DNA from: SAR202 cluster bacterium
GTDB taxonomy: Bacteria; Chloroflexota; Dehalococcoidia; Lucifugimonadales; JASMAO01
Assembly (NCBI GenBank): GCA_030754315.1
Contig: JASMAO010000080.1
Span: 1-15,214, forward strand
DNA: 15,214 nt
Reading direction: 5' to 3'
The notes below the pieces were generated by a model, which ran no database searches, was not told where the DNA came from, and saw only the letters and a program-made list of their open reading frames with translations. This document shows, piece after piece, positions 6,874-13,959 of this stretch. Numbering within the stretch: the stretch's first letter is position 1; each line of letters begins with the position of its first letter. The translations under genes were made by a program, and so were the position numbers.

Positions 6874-7911
6874 TTAGGATGCGAATTCTTTGAAGACGGA
6901 GTCTATCACGTCAAGAGCATAATCGATATCATTGGATGTGATCCCATAATGTGTGACAAAGCGCCAAGTAGGACGATTCCCAAGCACCTTGACACCCTCC
7001 TGCCCTAACCGGCATACAACTTCATCTTGTGATCTCACATTCACCTGAAAGAAGACTAGGTTGGTCTGGACGCGGTCTTGTTCGATGGTGATACCTGGAA
7101 TCTGCGATAGTCCACCAGCGAGTCTCCGAGCATTCAAATGATCGTCTGCGAGACGCTCTACCATGGTTTCTAGTGCCACAATCCCTGCCGCTGCAATTAC
7201 ACCAACTTGCCTCATACCGGCACCGAGCATCTTCCGCACCCGACGCGCTCTATCGATTGCTTCTGCAGTTCCACACAAAAGCGATCCAACTGGCGCCGAC
7301 AATCCCTTGGACAAACAGAATGTGACAGTATCGGCATCCTTTACCAACTTCGCAGCGGGTATTCCTAGGTAAACTGCGGCATTGAAAATCCTAGCGCCAT
7401 CAAGATGTAAAGGAACCTCGTACTCCTTCGCCAAGCCGGCTATCACTTCCATGTCTTCCGAGGTCAAGACCATACCACCAACATTGTTGTGGGTATTCTC
7501 TATCGAGATTAGCCGTGTGGGAGGGAAAAATCCGGTGCGCGGGTTGATTGCTCTCCGGATGTCATTGAGATCAATCATTCCACGATCGTCATTTGGGACT
7601 GCCCGGTAGACAACACCGCCCAACGCCGAGGCACCGCCTCCTTCTCCAATGTAAATGTGTGATCTATCACCGATAATTGCCTGTTCACCCTTCTTGCAAT
7701 GCATCAACAGCGCAATCAAATTCCCCATGGTTCCGCTTGTCATCAAAACTGCAGCTTCTTTGCCTAACATTTCAGCCGCCATAGATTCCAATCGGTTGAC
7801 AGACGGGTCCTCACCCCCCACATCATCCCCAAGATCTGCCAACCGGATCGCCTCACGCATTTCTGGCGTGGGCAGAGTTTTGGTATCGCTGCGAAAATCT
7901 ATCGAATGCAT
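6874..7911 (-). CDS. ltaE: Low-specificity L-threonine aldolase (PLP-dependent)
   Basis: The enzyme cleaves L-threonine or L-allo-threonine to glycine and acetaldehyde in the cytosol, and often accepts other beta-hydroxy amino acids. Signature text is complete: IDFRSDTKTLPTPEMREAI at the N-terminus, GDRSHIYIGEGGGAS with the cofactor-stacking histidine (H85), SIENTHNNVGG, LHLDGARIFNA with the PLP-binding aspartate (D171), and FCLSKGLSAPVGS with the Schiff-base lysine (K202). The length of 345 residues is normal. ATG at 7911 is chosen because GGTGGAG lies 6 bases upstream and the family N-terminus starts there; in-frame TTG (7926) and GTG (7923) would add five residues and would consume that ribosome site. 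It leads the PhyH gene. Related beta-eliminating or racemising enzymes of the same fold cannot be fully excluded. The symbol follows the family. Confidence 0.93.
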   Translation of the reverse strand: MHSIDFRSDTKTLPTPEMREAIRLADLGDDVGGEDPSVNRLESMAAEMLGKEAAVLMTSGTMGNLIALLMHCKKGEQAIIGDRSHIYIGEGGGASALGGVVYRAVPNDDRGMIDLNDIRRAINPRTGFFPPTRLISIENTHNNVGGMVLTSEDMEVIAGLAKEYEVPLHLDGARIFNAAVYLGIPAAKLVKDADTVTFCLSKGLSAPVGSLLCGTAEAIDRARRVRKMLGAGMRQVGVIAAAGIVALETMVERLADDHLNARRLAGGLSQIPGITIEQDRVQTNLVFFQVNVRSQDEVVCRLGQEGVKVLGNRPTWRFVTHYGITSNDIDYALDVIDSVFKEFAS

Positions 7912-7937
7912 TGACGTCTCCACCAAATACTGATCAT

Positions 7938-7943
7938 ATTATA
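7938..7943 (-). promoter_or_regulatory. Candidate -10 element for the threonine aldolase gene
   Basis: A perfect TATAAT on the minus strand (7943-7938) lies 26 bases upstream of the ATG at 7911. Transcription would start near 7930, leaving a short leader that just includes the ribosome site. No good -35 hexamer is visible. The short distance agrees with the choice of the ATG over the upstream TTG/GTG. Confidence 0.4.
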
Positions 7944-7976
7944 CTTTCACCCTAGGCAATTCCGGCCTAAAACGAA

Positions 7977-8009
7977 GGGCCCAACTATCTGCTTATCAGT
8001 AGTTTGCCC
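7977..8009 (-). terminator. Imperfect hairpin upstream of the aldolase promoter, possible leftward terminator
   Basis: GGGC (7977-7980) pairs with GCCC (8006-8009), and AACTA+CTG (7983-7991, one bulged T) pairs with CAG+TAGTT (7997-8004), around a CTTAT loop. On the minus strand the stem is followed by TTCGTTTTA, a modest T-rich tail, while on the plus strand there is none. It could stop stray leftward transcription before the aldolase promoter. No leftward gene is seen ahead of it, so its job is unclear. Confidence 0.35.
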
Positions 8010-8354
8010 CGGGCCTATGTCATGCCACCAGTCTTTCTTTCCGTATCAGAGTGGATTATCGGAATATCAGAGCGAAAATTCAACTTGCCAAGAGATACGT
8101 CCCGAATTGCCTGTTGATCGAAAAACTGAGTGGGTACAGTCTCCTCAAGCATATCCAGTCGTATGTGTATACAAAAATCCCGCCCCTTGGTCTCTCCAAC
8201 ACAGCTATACGATTTCTGATTGGCGTGCCCGGATCTCGTCGGAGATTTCTCAACCTAAAGACAAATCTTCAACCAAACCATTAAACCATGGGCAGCCATG
8301 TTGAATGCTGGAAATGAGATTTGCCTCTGCGTCGCATGAACACCTACTTTCCCA

Positions 8355-8384
8355 TTGACACTTAATCTCGCACGATGCTACCAT
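8355..8384 (+). promoter_or_regulatory. Sigma-70-type promoter with extended -10 for the ilv-leu operon
   Basis: TTGACA (8355-8360) is followed after 18 bases by TACCAT (8379-8384), and TGC directly before the -10 makes an extended -10 element. Transcription would begin near 8391, about 40 bases ahead of the T-box stem I. Position, orientation and a perfect -35 hexamer support it. Confidence 0.7.
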
Positions 8385-8428
8385 CTTAGCTACGGAAATT
8401 GGACGATTGATACATATTTGCGCTTGGA

Positions 8429-8682
8429 AAGGGAGTAGTAGCGGTGTATGCCCAGCAAGCCGGTGTTACTGAAAGACCGGTCTCGCCAGTGAACTCGCCC
8501 TGGAGCGCCCTACCTGAACCCAGCTGTTAAAAACAGGCTAGTAGGGTTGGCGGCGGCCCCGATATAGGCCCTTCTGCATCAATGCAGAGTGAGTGGTCCC
8601 GGATTTACACGGGGCAACAAGGGTGGTACCGCGGGACCTCAAGGTCCCGTCCCTTCAGGGGGACGGGATTTTTTGTTTTTTT
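8429..8682 (+). promoter_or_regulatory. T-box riboswitch, probably leucine-specific, controlling ilvB-ilvN-ilvC-leuA-leuC
   Basis: A T-box leader senses the charging state of a tRNA and lets transcription continue when uncharged tRNA binds. The 14-base T-box AGGGTGGTACCGCG is at 8620-8633. Stem I shows the usual distal hairpin (CCGGT 8460-8464 with ACCGG 8476-8480, loop GTTACTGAAAG) and then GAACTCGCC, where CTC (8494-8496) sits where the specifier codon is expected; CUC is a leucine codon. The T of TGGT would pair with an A discriminator base, which fits tRNA-Leu but also Ile and Val. A stem III-like hairpin is at 8574-8587. GGTCCC (8595-8600) can pair with GGGACC (8633-8638) as part of the antiterminator. 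The terminator follows at 8645-8682. The downstream leucine-pathway genes agree with a leucine signal. T-box identity is near certain; the amino acid is inferred. Confidence 0.95.
8645..8682 (+). terminator. Intrinsic terminator of the T-box leader
   Basis: TCCCGTCCC (8645-8653) pairs with GGGACGGGA (8660-8668) in a 9-bp stem, followed by a T-tract of thirteen T with one G (8669-8682). It directly follows the T-box sequence and ends 46 bases before the ilvB start. This shows the switch works by premature termination of transcription, not only by hiding the ribosome site. Confidence 0.93.
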
Positions 8683-8728
8683 GTCATCTTGAAGATTGAA
8701 AAACGGGATTAGAACTGGAGAGCCGGCC

Positions 8729-10426
8729 ATGAATTTAACAGGCGGTCAGATGGTATGCGAAAGTCTCATTCGTGAAGGTGTTGATGTGATTTTCGGTCTA
8801 CCTGGCGGGGCAATCCTGCCTCTGTACCAGACCTTGCCGGAATACCCGCAACTAAGGCATATCCTCGTTCGCCATGAACAAGGTGCAGCACACGCTGCCG
8901 ATGGCTACGCAAGAGTAACCGGAAGACCCGGTGTGGCTTGGGCAACATCCGGTCCTGGAGCAACCAATTTAGTTACCGGGATCGCGTCAGCACAAATGGA
9001 CTCAGTACCGATGGTGGTGATAACAGGACAGGTGTCTAGAGCCGCCATAGGAAGCGACGCTTTCCAAGAAACAGACACGACAGGAATCACCCTACCCATA
9101 ACTAAACACAACTACCTAATCATGGACCCTGCAGAGATTCCGCAGGCTATACACGAAGCTTTCCACATAGCGAACTCCGGTCGGCCAGGCCCCGTACTCG
9201 TCGACATTCCCAAAGATGTCTTCCAAGAGAAGGGCGTGTTCGAGTACCCGAACAAGATAGACTTACCGGGATACAAGCCTACGCTTGGAGGCCATGCCAG
9301 CCAAATAAAGAAAGCTGCTAAATTGATTTCCGAATCACAACGGCCTGTGATCTTAGCCGGGCACGGAATTATCTTCTCAGAAGCATACGACGAACTCAAA
9401 GAGTTGGCAGAAAAAGCCCAAATACCGGTTATTACGACTCTCTTGGGAATCAGTTCGTTTCCAGACGACCACCTTCTATGTGTGGGCATGCCAGGTATGC
9501 ACGGAATGGCATACGCAAGTCTAGCAATCGAAGAAGCTGATTTGCTCATCGCTTTAGGCATGCGTTTCGACGACCGTATTACAGGAAAACGCAGCGCCTT
9601 CGCTCTGGGGTCTCGAAAAATTCACATCGACATCGACCCCAGCGAAATAGGCAAGAACATACCTGTGGACGTACCAATAGTGGGCGACCTGAAGTCCGTT
9701 TTGACCAAACTGAACAAGCATATTGAGCCAGCAACCCACGTGGGTTGGTTACAACGTATTGAGGACCTCAAAAGCAAACATCCATCAATGAACATCAGGG
9801 ACACCGATAAACTGCTCCCCCAGTACATAATCCAACAGCTTTCCGAGGCCACCGATGGTAATGCCTACGTCGTAACAGGGGTGGGCCAACACCAAATGTG
9901 GGCAGCTCAGCACTATGTATACAAAGAGCCACGAAGCTTTGTGACATCAGGGGGCTCTGGTGCGATGGGTTACGAAGTCCCAGGCGCGATGGGTGTGCAG
10001 GTAGGCAAGCCCGACAAGGTGGTTTGGTCTGTCGCAGGAGATGGCGGATTTCAAATGACAATGGCAGAACTAGCAACTATGGTCGAAAATAATATACCAG
10101 TGAAGTTCGCAATCATAAACAACAACTACCTTGGGATGGTAAGACAGTGGCAGGAATTCTTTTACCAGAAAAACTACGTCGCTACTTCTTACACACACAA
10201 TCCTGACTTCGTTAAATTGGCTGAGGCATTTGGCATGCTGGGCATAAGGGTAACCGACAAGACACAGGTACGATCCGCAATCGAGAAGGCGATGGACTAC
10301 GACGGTCCCGCACTTATCGATTTTGTTGTTGAAGAGGAAGAGAACGTCTTCCCGATGATACCTGCAGGGCAAACAATCCACGACCTAATAGAGGAGCCAG
10401 CGCCTGAAAAAGCGATGCGCCAATGA
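8729..10426 (+). CDS. ilvB: Acetolactate synthase large (catalytic) subunit
   Basis: With the IlvN subunit this enzyme joins two pyruvates into 2-acetolactate, or pyruvate and 2-oxobutyrate into 2-aceto-2-hydroxybutyrate, the first common step of valine, leucine and isoleucine synthesis. It uses thiamine diphosphate, Mg2+ and FAD. The 565-residue product has the N-terminal ThDP domain with GLPGGAILPLY and the catalytic glutamate E50 in VRHEQGAAHAADGYAR, a central FAD/DHS-like domain, and the C-terminal ThDP-binding motif from GDGGFQMT (D438) to INNNYLGM (N464-466). WQEFFY follows as in true AHAS enzymes rather than plain pyruvate oxidases. ATG at 8729 has GGAG 8 bases upstream and gives the usual N-terminus; an in-frame TTG at 8696 lies too close to the terminator T-tract. 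Its stop overlaps the ilvN start by four bases. Controlled by the T-box leader. Confidence 0.97.
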   Translation: MNLTGGQMVCESLIREGVDVIFGLPGGAILPLYQTLPEYPQLRHILVRHEQGAAHAADGYARVTGRPGVAWATSGPGATNLVTGIASAQMDSVPMVVITGQVSRAAIGSDAFQETDTTGITLPITKHNYLIMDPAEIPQAIHEAFHIANSGRPGPVLVDIPKDVFQEKGVFEYPNKIDLPGYKPTLGGHASQIKKAAKLISESQRPVILAGHGIIFSEAYDELKELAEKAQIPVITTLLGISSFPDDHLLCVGMPGMHGMAYASLAIEEADLLIALGMRFDDRITGKRSAFALGSRKIHIDIDPSEIGKNIPVDVPIVGDLKSVLTKLNKHIEPATHVGWLQRIEDLKSKHPSMNIRDTDKLLPQYIIQQLSEATDGNAYVVTGVGQHQMWAAQHYVYKEPRSFVTSGGSGAMGYEVPGAMGVQVGKPDKVVWSVAGDGGFQMTMAELATMVENNIPVKFAIINNNYLGMVRQWQEFFYQKNYVATSYTHNPDFVKLAEAFGMLGIRVTDKTQVRSAIEKAMDYDGPALIDFVVEEEENVFPMIPAGQTIHDLIEEPAPEKAMRQ

Positions 10427-10983
10427 ACATGAACAAAATCTCTACACGCACAATCAGCGCGCTCGTACAAGACAAACCTGGCGTCCTTAACCGAGTTTCG
10501 AGCATGTTCCGTCGTCGAGGCTTCAATATAGCCAGCTTGGCAGTAGGTCACAGCGAAATGCCTAACCTGTCTCGGATGACGTTCGTTGTGGAAGGAGGGG
10601 ATCAGGTCGTAGAACAAGTAACAAAACACCTCCATAAACTCATAGATGTGATCAAAGTGTCTGATATCTCTGAAGACAACGTGGTATCTCGAGAGTTGGC
10701 ATTGATACGGGTCAAGTCCAACGTTCAGAATCGGAGCGAGATAATGCAGGTTGTCGACATTTTCCGTGCGAACATTGTAGATGTGGCTCCGGAATCTCTG
10801 ATAATCGAAGTCACCGGTGATGGGAACAAGATCGAGTCGCTCCAGGACCTTTTGAAAGGCTTTGGCATCCTTGAAGTTATGCGCACTGGCACCATAGCCA
10901 TGAATCGTGGACTGGAATCACGCCAAGATAACGATAACTCACGACGTCAAACAGCCAGTTGGGGAGAGGCGTCATCGGTTTGA
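10423..10983 (+). CDS. ilvN: Acetolactate synthase small (regulatory) subunit
   Basis: The 186-residue partner activates IlvB and gives feedback inhibition, usually by valine. An ACT domain covers about residues 6-80: TISALVQDKPGVLNRVSSMF, then RRGFNIASLAVGHSE and MTFVVEGGDQVVEQVTKHL. The C-terminal half (ELALIRVKS, IFRANIVDVAPESLIIEVTG, LLKGFGILEVMRTGTIAMNRG) is the standard small-subunit domain. Start and ilvB stop share ATGA (10423-10426), so translation is probably coupled and the two subunits made in balance. The last 20 or so residues are polar and unlike the core family, as is common. Length is within the usual 160-190 range. Confidence 0.96.
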   Translation: MNMNKISTRTISALVQDKPGVLNRVSSMFRRRGFNIASLAVGHSEMPNLSRMTFVVEGGDQVVEQVTKHLHKLIDVIKVSDISEDNVVSRELALIRVKSNVQNRSEIMQVVDIFRANIVDVAPESLIIEVTGDGNKIESLQDLLKGFGILEVMRTGTIAMNRGLESRQDNDNSRRQTASWGEASSV

Positions 10984-11121
10984 TTTGGAATTAACATCAC
11001 GTCGGGCGAGAAGGAGCGAGAAGAAGGAATAAAGAAGTTGAGACCAGTAAACTAGGACAAAATCTTGGTATCTGCCACCTACTAAGGGCAGGGTTTTATT
11101 TACAAGGAGAGGGTGATCCCT

Positions 11122-12120
11122 ATGGCCAAAATGTACTACGAGAGTGACGCTGATTTGAGCACCATTGCCGATATGACGATAGGGGTCATCGGTTACGGCA
11201 GCCAGGGGCACGCCCATGCCCTGAACATGCATGACAACGGGCTAAACGTGCAGATCGGATTGTACGAGGGTAGCAAGTCCCTGGAAAAGGCCAAGGCAGA
11301 TGGGCTGAAAGTTGGCCTGGTCGCTGATGTAGCACGTGCATCCGACATAATAATGATGCTGCTCCCAGATACGTCCCAGGCGGAAGTGTACAAAGAATCC
11401 ATTGAGCCTCACATTGAGCCGGGTAACACTCTCATGTTCGCCCACGGATTCAACATTCATTACAAAACCATAGTGCCCCCCGGCACCGTCGATGTCTCCA
11501 TGGTGGCACCAAAAGCCCCAGGACACAGAATGCGTGAGGTCTTCACCAAAGGCTCAGGTGTTCCAGGCCTCCTGGCTATCCATCAGGACGTCTCGGGAAA
11601 TGCCAAAGAAATCGGCCTCGCATATGCCAAAGGAGTGGGATGCACGCGGGCTGGTGTACTTGACACGACTTTTGAAGAAGAGACCGAAACAGACCTATTC
11701 GGCGAACAGTCGGTTCTATGTGGGGGAGTTACTGCGCTTATAAAGGCCGCCTACGAAACTCTGGTCGAAGCCGGCTATCAGCCAGAGTCGGCATATTTCG
11801 AATGCATGCACGAATTGAAACTCATAGTGGATTTACTGTACGAGGGCGGCATGGAATACATGAGATACTCAATAAGTGACACCGCTGAGTATGGAGATTA
11901 CACCCGTGGTCCGAAAGTCATCGACGATCACGTAAAAGAGAACATGAAGAAAGTACTGGCCCACATACAAGATGGTAGTTTTGCCAAAGAGTGGATCGCG
12001 GAGAACGACGAAGGCCGCCATCGTTTCGCACAGCTACGTCAGGAGAATGCCTCACACAATATTGAAGAGGTGGGCAAGGAGCTTCGGGAAATGATGTCCT
12101 TCCTGCAAGATTCAGACTAG
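11122..12120 (+). CDS. ilvC: Ketol-acid reductoisomerase (class I, short form)
   Basis: The enzyme isomerises and reduces acetolactate or acetohydroxybutyrate to the dihydroxy acid, using NAD(P)H and two Mg2+. The 332-residue length marks the short class I form. The N-terminus MAKMYYESDADLSTIADMTI and the Rossmann motif IGYGSQGHAHALNMHDNG are classic. The coenzyme loop reads GLYEGSKSLEKAKADG, with Tyr where many homologues have Arg. The substrate segment MVAPKAPGHRMREVF and the metal ligands in TDLFGEQSVLCGG (D191, E195) and FECMHELKLIVDLLYEGG are intact. ATG at 11122 has AAGGAGAGGG upstream (11104-11113); an in-frame GTG at 11113 overlaps that site and is less likely. It lies 138 bases behind ilvN. 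A small hairpin (11072-11076 with 11087-11091) and a short T-run sit in that gap, perhaps a weak attenuator. Confidence 0.97.
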   Translation: MAKMYYESDADLSTIADMTIGVIGYGSQGHAHALNMHDNGLNVQIGLYEGSKSLEKAKADGLKVGLVADVARASDIIMMLLPDTSQAEVYKESIEPHIEPGNTLMFAHGFNIHYKTIVPPGTVDVSMVAPKAPGHRMREVFTKGSGVPGLLAIHQDVSGNAKEIGLAYAKGVGCTRAGVLDTTFEEETETDLFGEQSVLCGGVTALIKAAYETLVEAGYQPESAYFECMHELKLIVDLLYEGGMEYMRYSISDTAEYGDYTRGPKVIDDHVKENMKKVLAHIQDGSFAKEWIAENDEGRHRFAQLRQENASHNIEEVGKELREMMSFLQDSD

Positions 12121-12177
12121 TAATTATGTTACGGGAGATGACATTCCCGAAAACGAAAGATGCCTGCGCGTATCCTC

Positions 12178-12228
12178 GCGTTGTGGCCTGTTCTCGCGAA
12201 GCCGGGCCTGAAACGCTAAGTTTTTCTT
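12178..12228 (+). terminator. Terminator-like hairpin between ilvC and leuA
   Basis: GCGTT (12178-12182) pairs with AACGC (12212-12216), GGCC (12185-12188) with GGCC (12205-12208), and inside TTC with GAA around TCGC (12191-12200). A T-rich tail, TTTTTCTT, follows at 12221-12228. The internal loops weaken it, so it may only reduce read-through or be part of a leader structure for leuA. No second T-box sequence is present in this 171-base gap. Confidence 0.4.
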
Positions 12229-12291
12229 GCGATGGTGGGCCGACCGGCAGGAAATTAACATAAAACAGATGGGCCCATGAGGAGGGCAGAG

Positions 12292-13839
12292 ATGGCCATG
12301 GAAACGGTAAAGATACTCGACACCACGCTGAGAGACGGCGAGCAATCCGCAGGCGCAGGCCTGACTGTGGAAGAGAAGCTAGAGATAGCAAGACAACTTG
12401 AACGAATGAATGTCGACATCATAGAGGCAGGGTTCGCAGCCAGTTCGCCAGGTGACTTCGAGGCAGTGAAGACCATCGCAAGGGCAGTGCGCTCTCCAGT
12501 TATCGCTTCACTAGCCCGCTGCGTCATAGACGACATTGACACGGCTTGGGACGCGATAAAGGATGCCGAGAATCCTCGAATTCACACCTTCATTTCCAGC
12601 TCAGGAGTCCAGATCATGCATCAGCTCCGCAAGAACCAGGAGGAGGTGTTGGATATGGCTGTGGCCTCGGTGGAACGAGCCAAGGGGCACTGCGAGGACG
12701 TTGAGTTCTCGCCAATGGACGCAACCCGGACCGATCTTGATTTTCTGTGCCAGTTATTAGAAGCCACCATCGCCGTAGGCGCCACCACTATAAACATACC
12801 CGATACCGTCGGATACGCTGTGCCATCTGAGTTTACTGAATTCCTGAACTCGATTCAGGACAAAGTGCCTAACATTAACCAAGCAACTCTCAGTGTCCAC
12901 TGCCATAACGATCTAGGCCTAGCCGCTGCCAACAGTATCGCAGCGGTCGAAGCAGGCGCTCGACAAATCGAGGTATGCATCAATGGTTTGGGGGAGCGTG
13001 CCGGCAACGCATCCGCAGAAGAAGTTATCATGGCTATCGAGACACGTAAGGACAAGCTTGGAGTGGCAACTAACATCGACACTCGCCAAATCTACCGCAC
13101 CAGTAGAATGGTAAGTGACCTGTTCGGTTTCGCATTGCAGGCAAATAAGGCCGTCGTAGGGGCCAACGCCTTCCGGCACGCGTCAGGTATCCATCAAGAC
13201 GGTGTTTTGAAGGAGCGCTCGACTTTCGAAATAATGGAACCTAGTTCTGTGGGATGGCCTAGCAATGAGTTAGTTCTAGGAAAGCTGAGCGGCAGAGCTG
13301 GCCTACGTGCTCGGTTAGAAGACCTGGGATATCAGCTCAAAAAAGAAGACCTGGATTCTGCGTTCGAGGCGTTCAAAGCCCTGGCTGATCGAAAACGAGA
13401 GGTTAACGATGCTGATCTCGAGGCTTTGATGGCAAACGAGCGTCGCACGGTCTCAGAGAACAGTATCTACACCTTGAGCCACGTTCAAGTATCTTCGGGC
13501 AATCATGAAATTCCAACGGCGACTATAGTCCTCAAAAAGGACGACGAAGAACTTCTAGAGACGGCAACTGGCACGGGACCGGTTGATGCGGTCTACGCAG
13601 CTATCAACAAAATTGTCGGCGTACCTTTAACGCTGACTGAGTACAACGTTGGGGCGGTCACTGCAGGCATAGATGCCCAAGGGAGTGTTACCATCCGCAT
13701 GAAAAAGGACAATCAGGAGTATGTAGGCAGAGGGTCGGACACTGACATCCTCGTAGCTAGTGCCAAAGCCTATTTGCATTCAATCAACCGCCTACTCGCG
13801 ATCGAAGAAGGCGAAAAATCGGCAGCCACGAAGAGTTAA
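12292..13839 (+). CDS. leuA: 2-isopropylmalate synthase
   Basis: LeuA condenses acetyl-CoA with 2-oxoisovalerate to 2-isopropylmalate, the committed step of leucine synthesis. The 515-residue protein has the TIM-barrel HMGL-like domain first: ILDTTLRDGEQSAGAGLTVE with metal ligand D15, then SVHCHNDLGLAAANS with H203 and H205, and NGLGERAGNAS with N239, all in register with E. coli LeuA plus one. The linker FRHASGIHQDGVLKE and the C-terminal LeuA dimer domain (about 390-505, YTLSHVQVSSG to GRGSDTDILVASAKAYLHSIN) indicate leucine feedback control and argue against a homocitrate synthase. ATG at 12292 is chosen because GAGGAGGG ends 4 bases upstream; ATG codons at 12277 and 12298 fit the ribosome site less well. 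It lies 171 bases behind ilvC with a terminator-like hairpin between. Confidence 0.96.
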   Translation: MAMETVKILDTTLRDGEQSAGAGLTVEEKLEIARQLERMNVDIIEAGFAASSPGDFEAVKTIARAVRSPVIASLARCVIDDIDTAWDAIKDAENPRIHTFISSSGVQIMHQLRKNQEEVLDMAVASVERAKGHCEDVEFSPMDATRTDLDFLCQLLEATIAVGATTINIPDTVGYAVPSEFTEFLNSIQDKVPNINQATLSVHCHNDLGLAAANSIAAVEAGARQIEVCINGLGERAGNASAEEVIMAIETRKDKLGVATNIDTRQIYRTSRMVSDLFGFALQANKAVVGANAFRHASGIHQDGVLKERSTFEIMEPSSVGWPSNELVLGKLSGRAGLRARLEDLGYQLKKEDLDSAFEAFKALADRKREVNDADLEALMANERRTVSENSIYTLSHVQVSSGNHEIPTATIVLKKDDEELLETATGTGPVDAVYAAINKIVGVPLTLTEYNVGAVTAGIDAQGSVTIRMKKDNQEYVGRGSDTDILVASAKAYLHSINRLLAIEEGEKSAATKS

Positions 13840-13959
13840 GTAACGGAGACTGCCGAACTACGACCCAACGATGCCCGAAATGTCACAGCGACTGATGCGT
13901 ACATTGCTCAAGGCGCCAAAGATTTTCAACCCACCAGCGAACACTAAAAGGAATTAGTA

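Larger units (their letters stand above)
7912..8390. other. Divergent intergenic region between the aldolase and ilv-leu transcripts
   Basis: This region separates the leftward aldolase gene from the rightward ilv-leu leader. It holds the aldolase -10 element (7938-7943), a long hairpin (7977-8009) and, at its right end, the ilv promoter (8355-8384). Two overlapping plus-strand frames (8017-8304 and a GTG-started one at 8051-8284) are open, but have no ribosome sites and no recognisable products. About 300 bases (8010-8350) therefore have no assigned content. Confidence 0.5.

Noticed and set aside
8017..8304. Overlapping plus-strand open frames upstream of the ilv promoter (95 and 77 codons)
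   Set aside because: No Shine-Dalgarno site precedes either start, one starts with GTG, and neither product resembles a known protein.
8391..8728. Leader-peptide attenuation of the ilv operon
   Set aside because: No short frame rich in Leu/Ile/Val codons was seen, and the T-box motif explains the terminator fully.
9112..9561. Minus-strand open frame opposite ilvB (149 codons)
   Set aside because: It lies fully inside the conserved ilvB gene and has no recognised motif.
11918..12391. Minus-strand open frame crossing the ilvC-leuA gap (157 codons)
   Set aside because: It overlaps the ends of two certain genes and its translation is Arg/Ser/Leu/Pro-rich without any family features.
13871..13957. 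Possible 28-codon peptide between leuA and leuC (starts MPEMSQRLMRTLL)
   Set aside because: There is no ribosome site before the ATG and no run of leucine codons that would suggest a leader peptide; conservation cannot be judged here.
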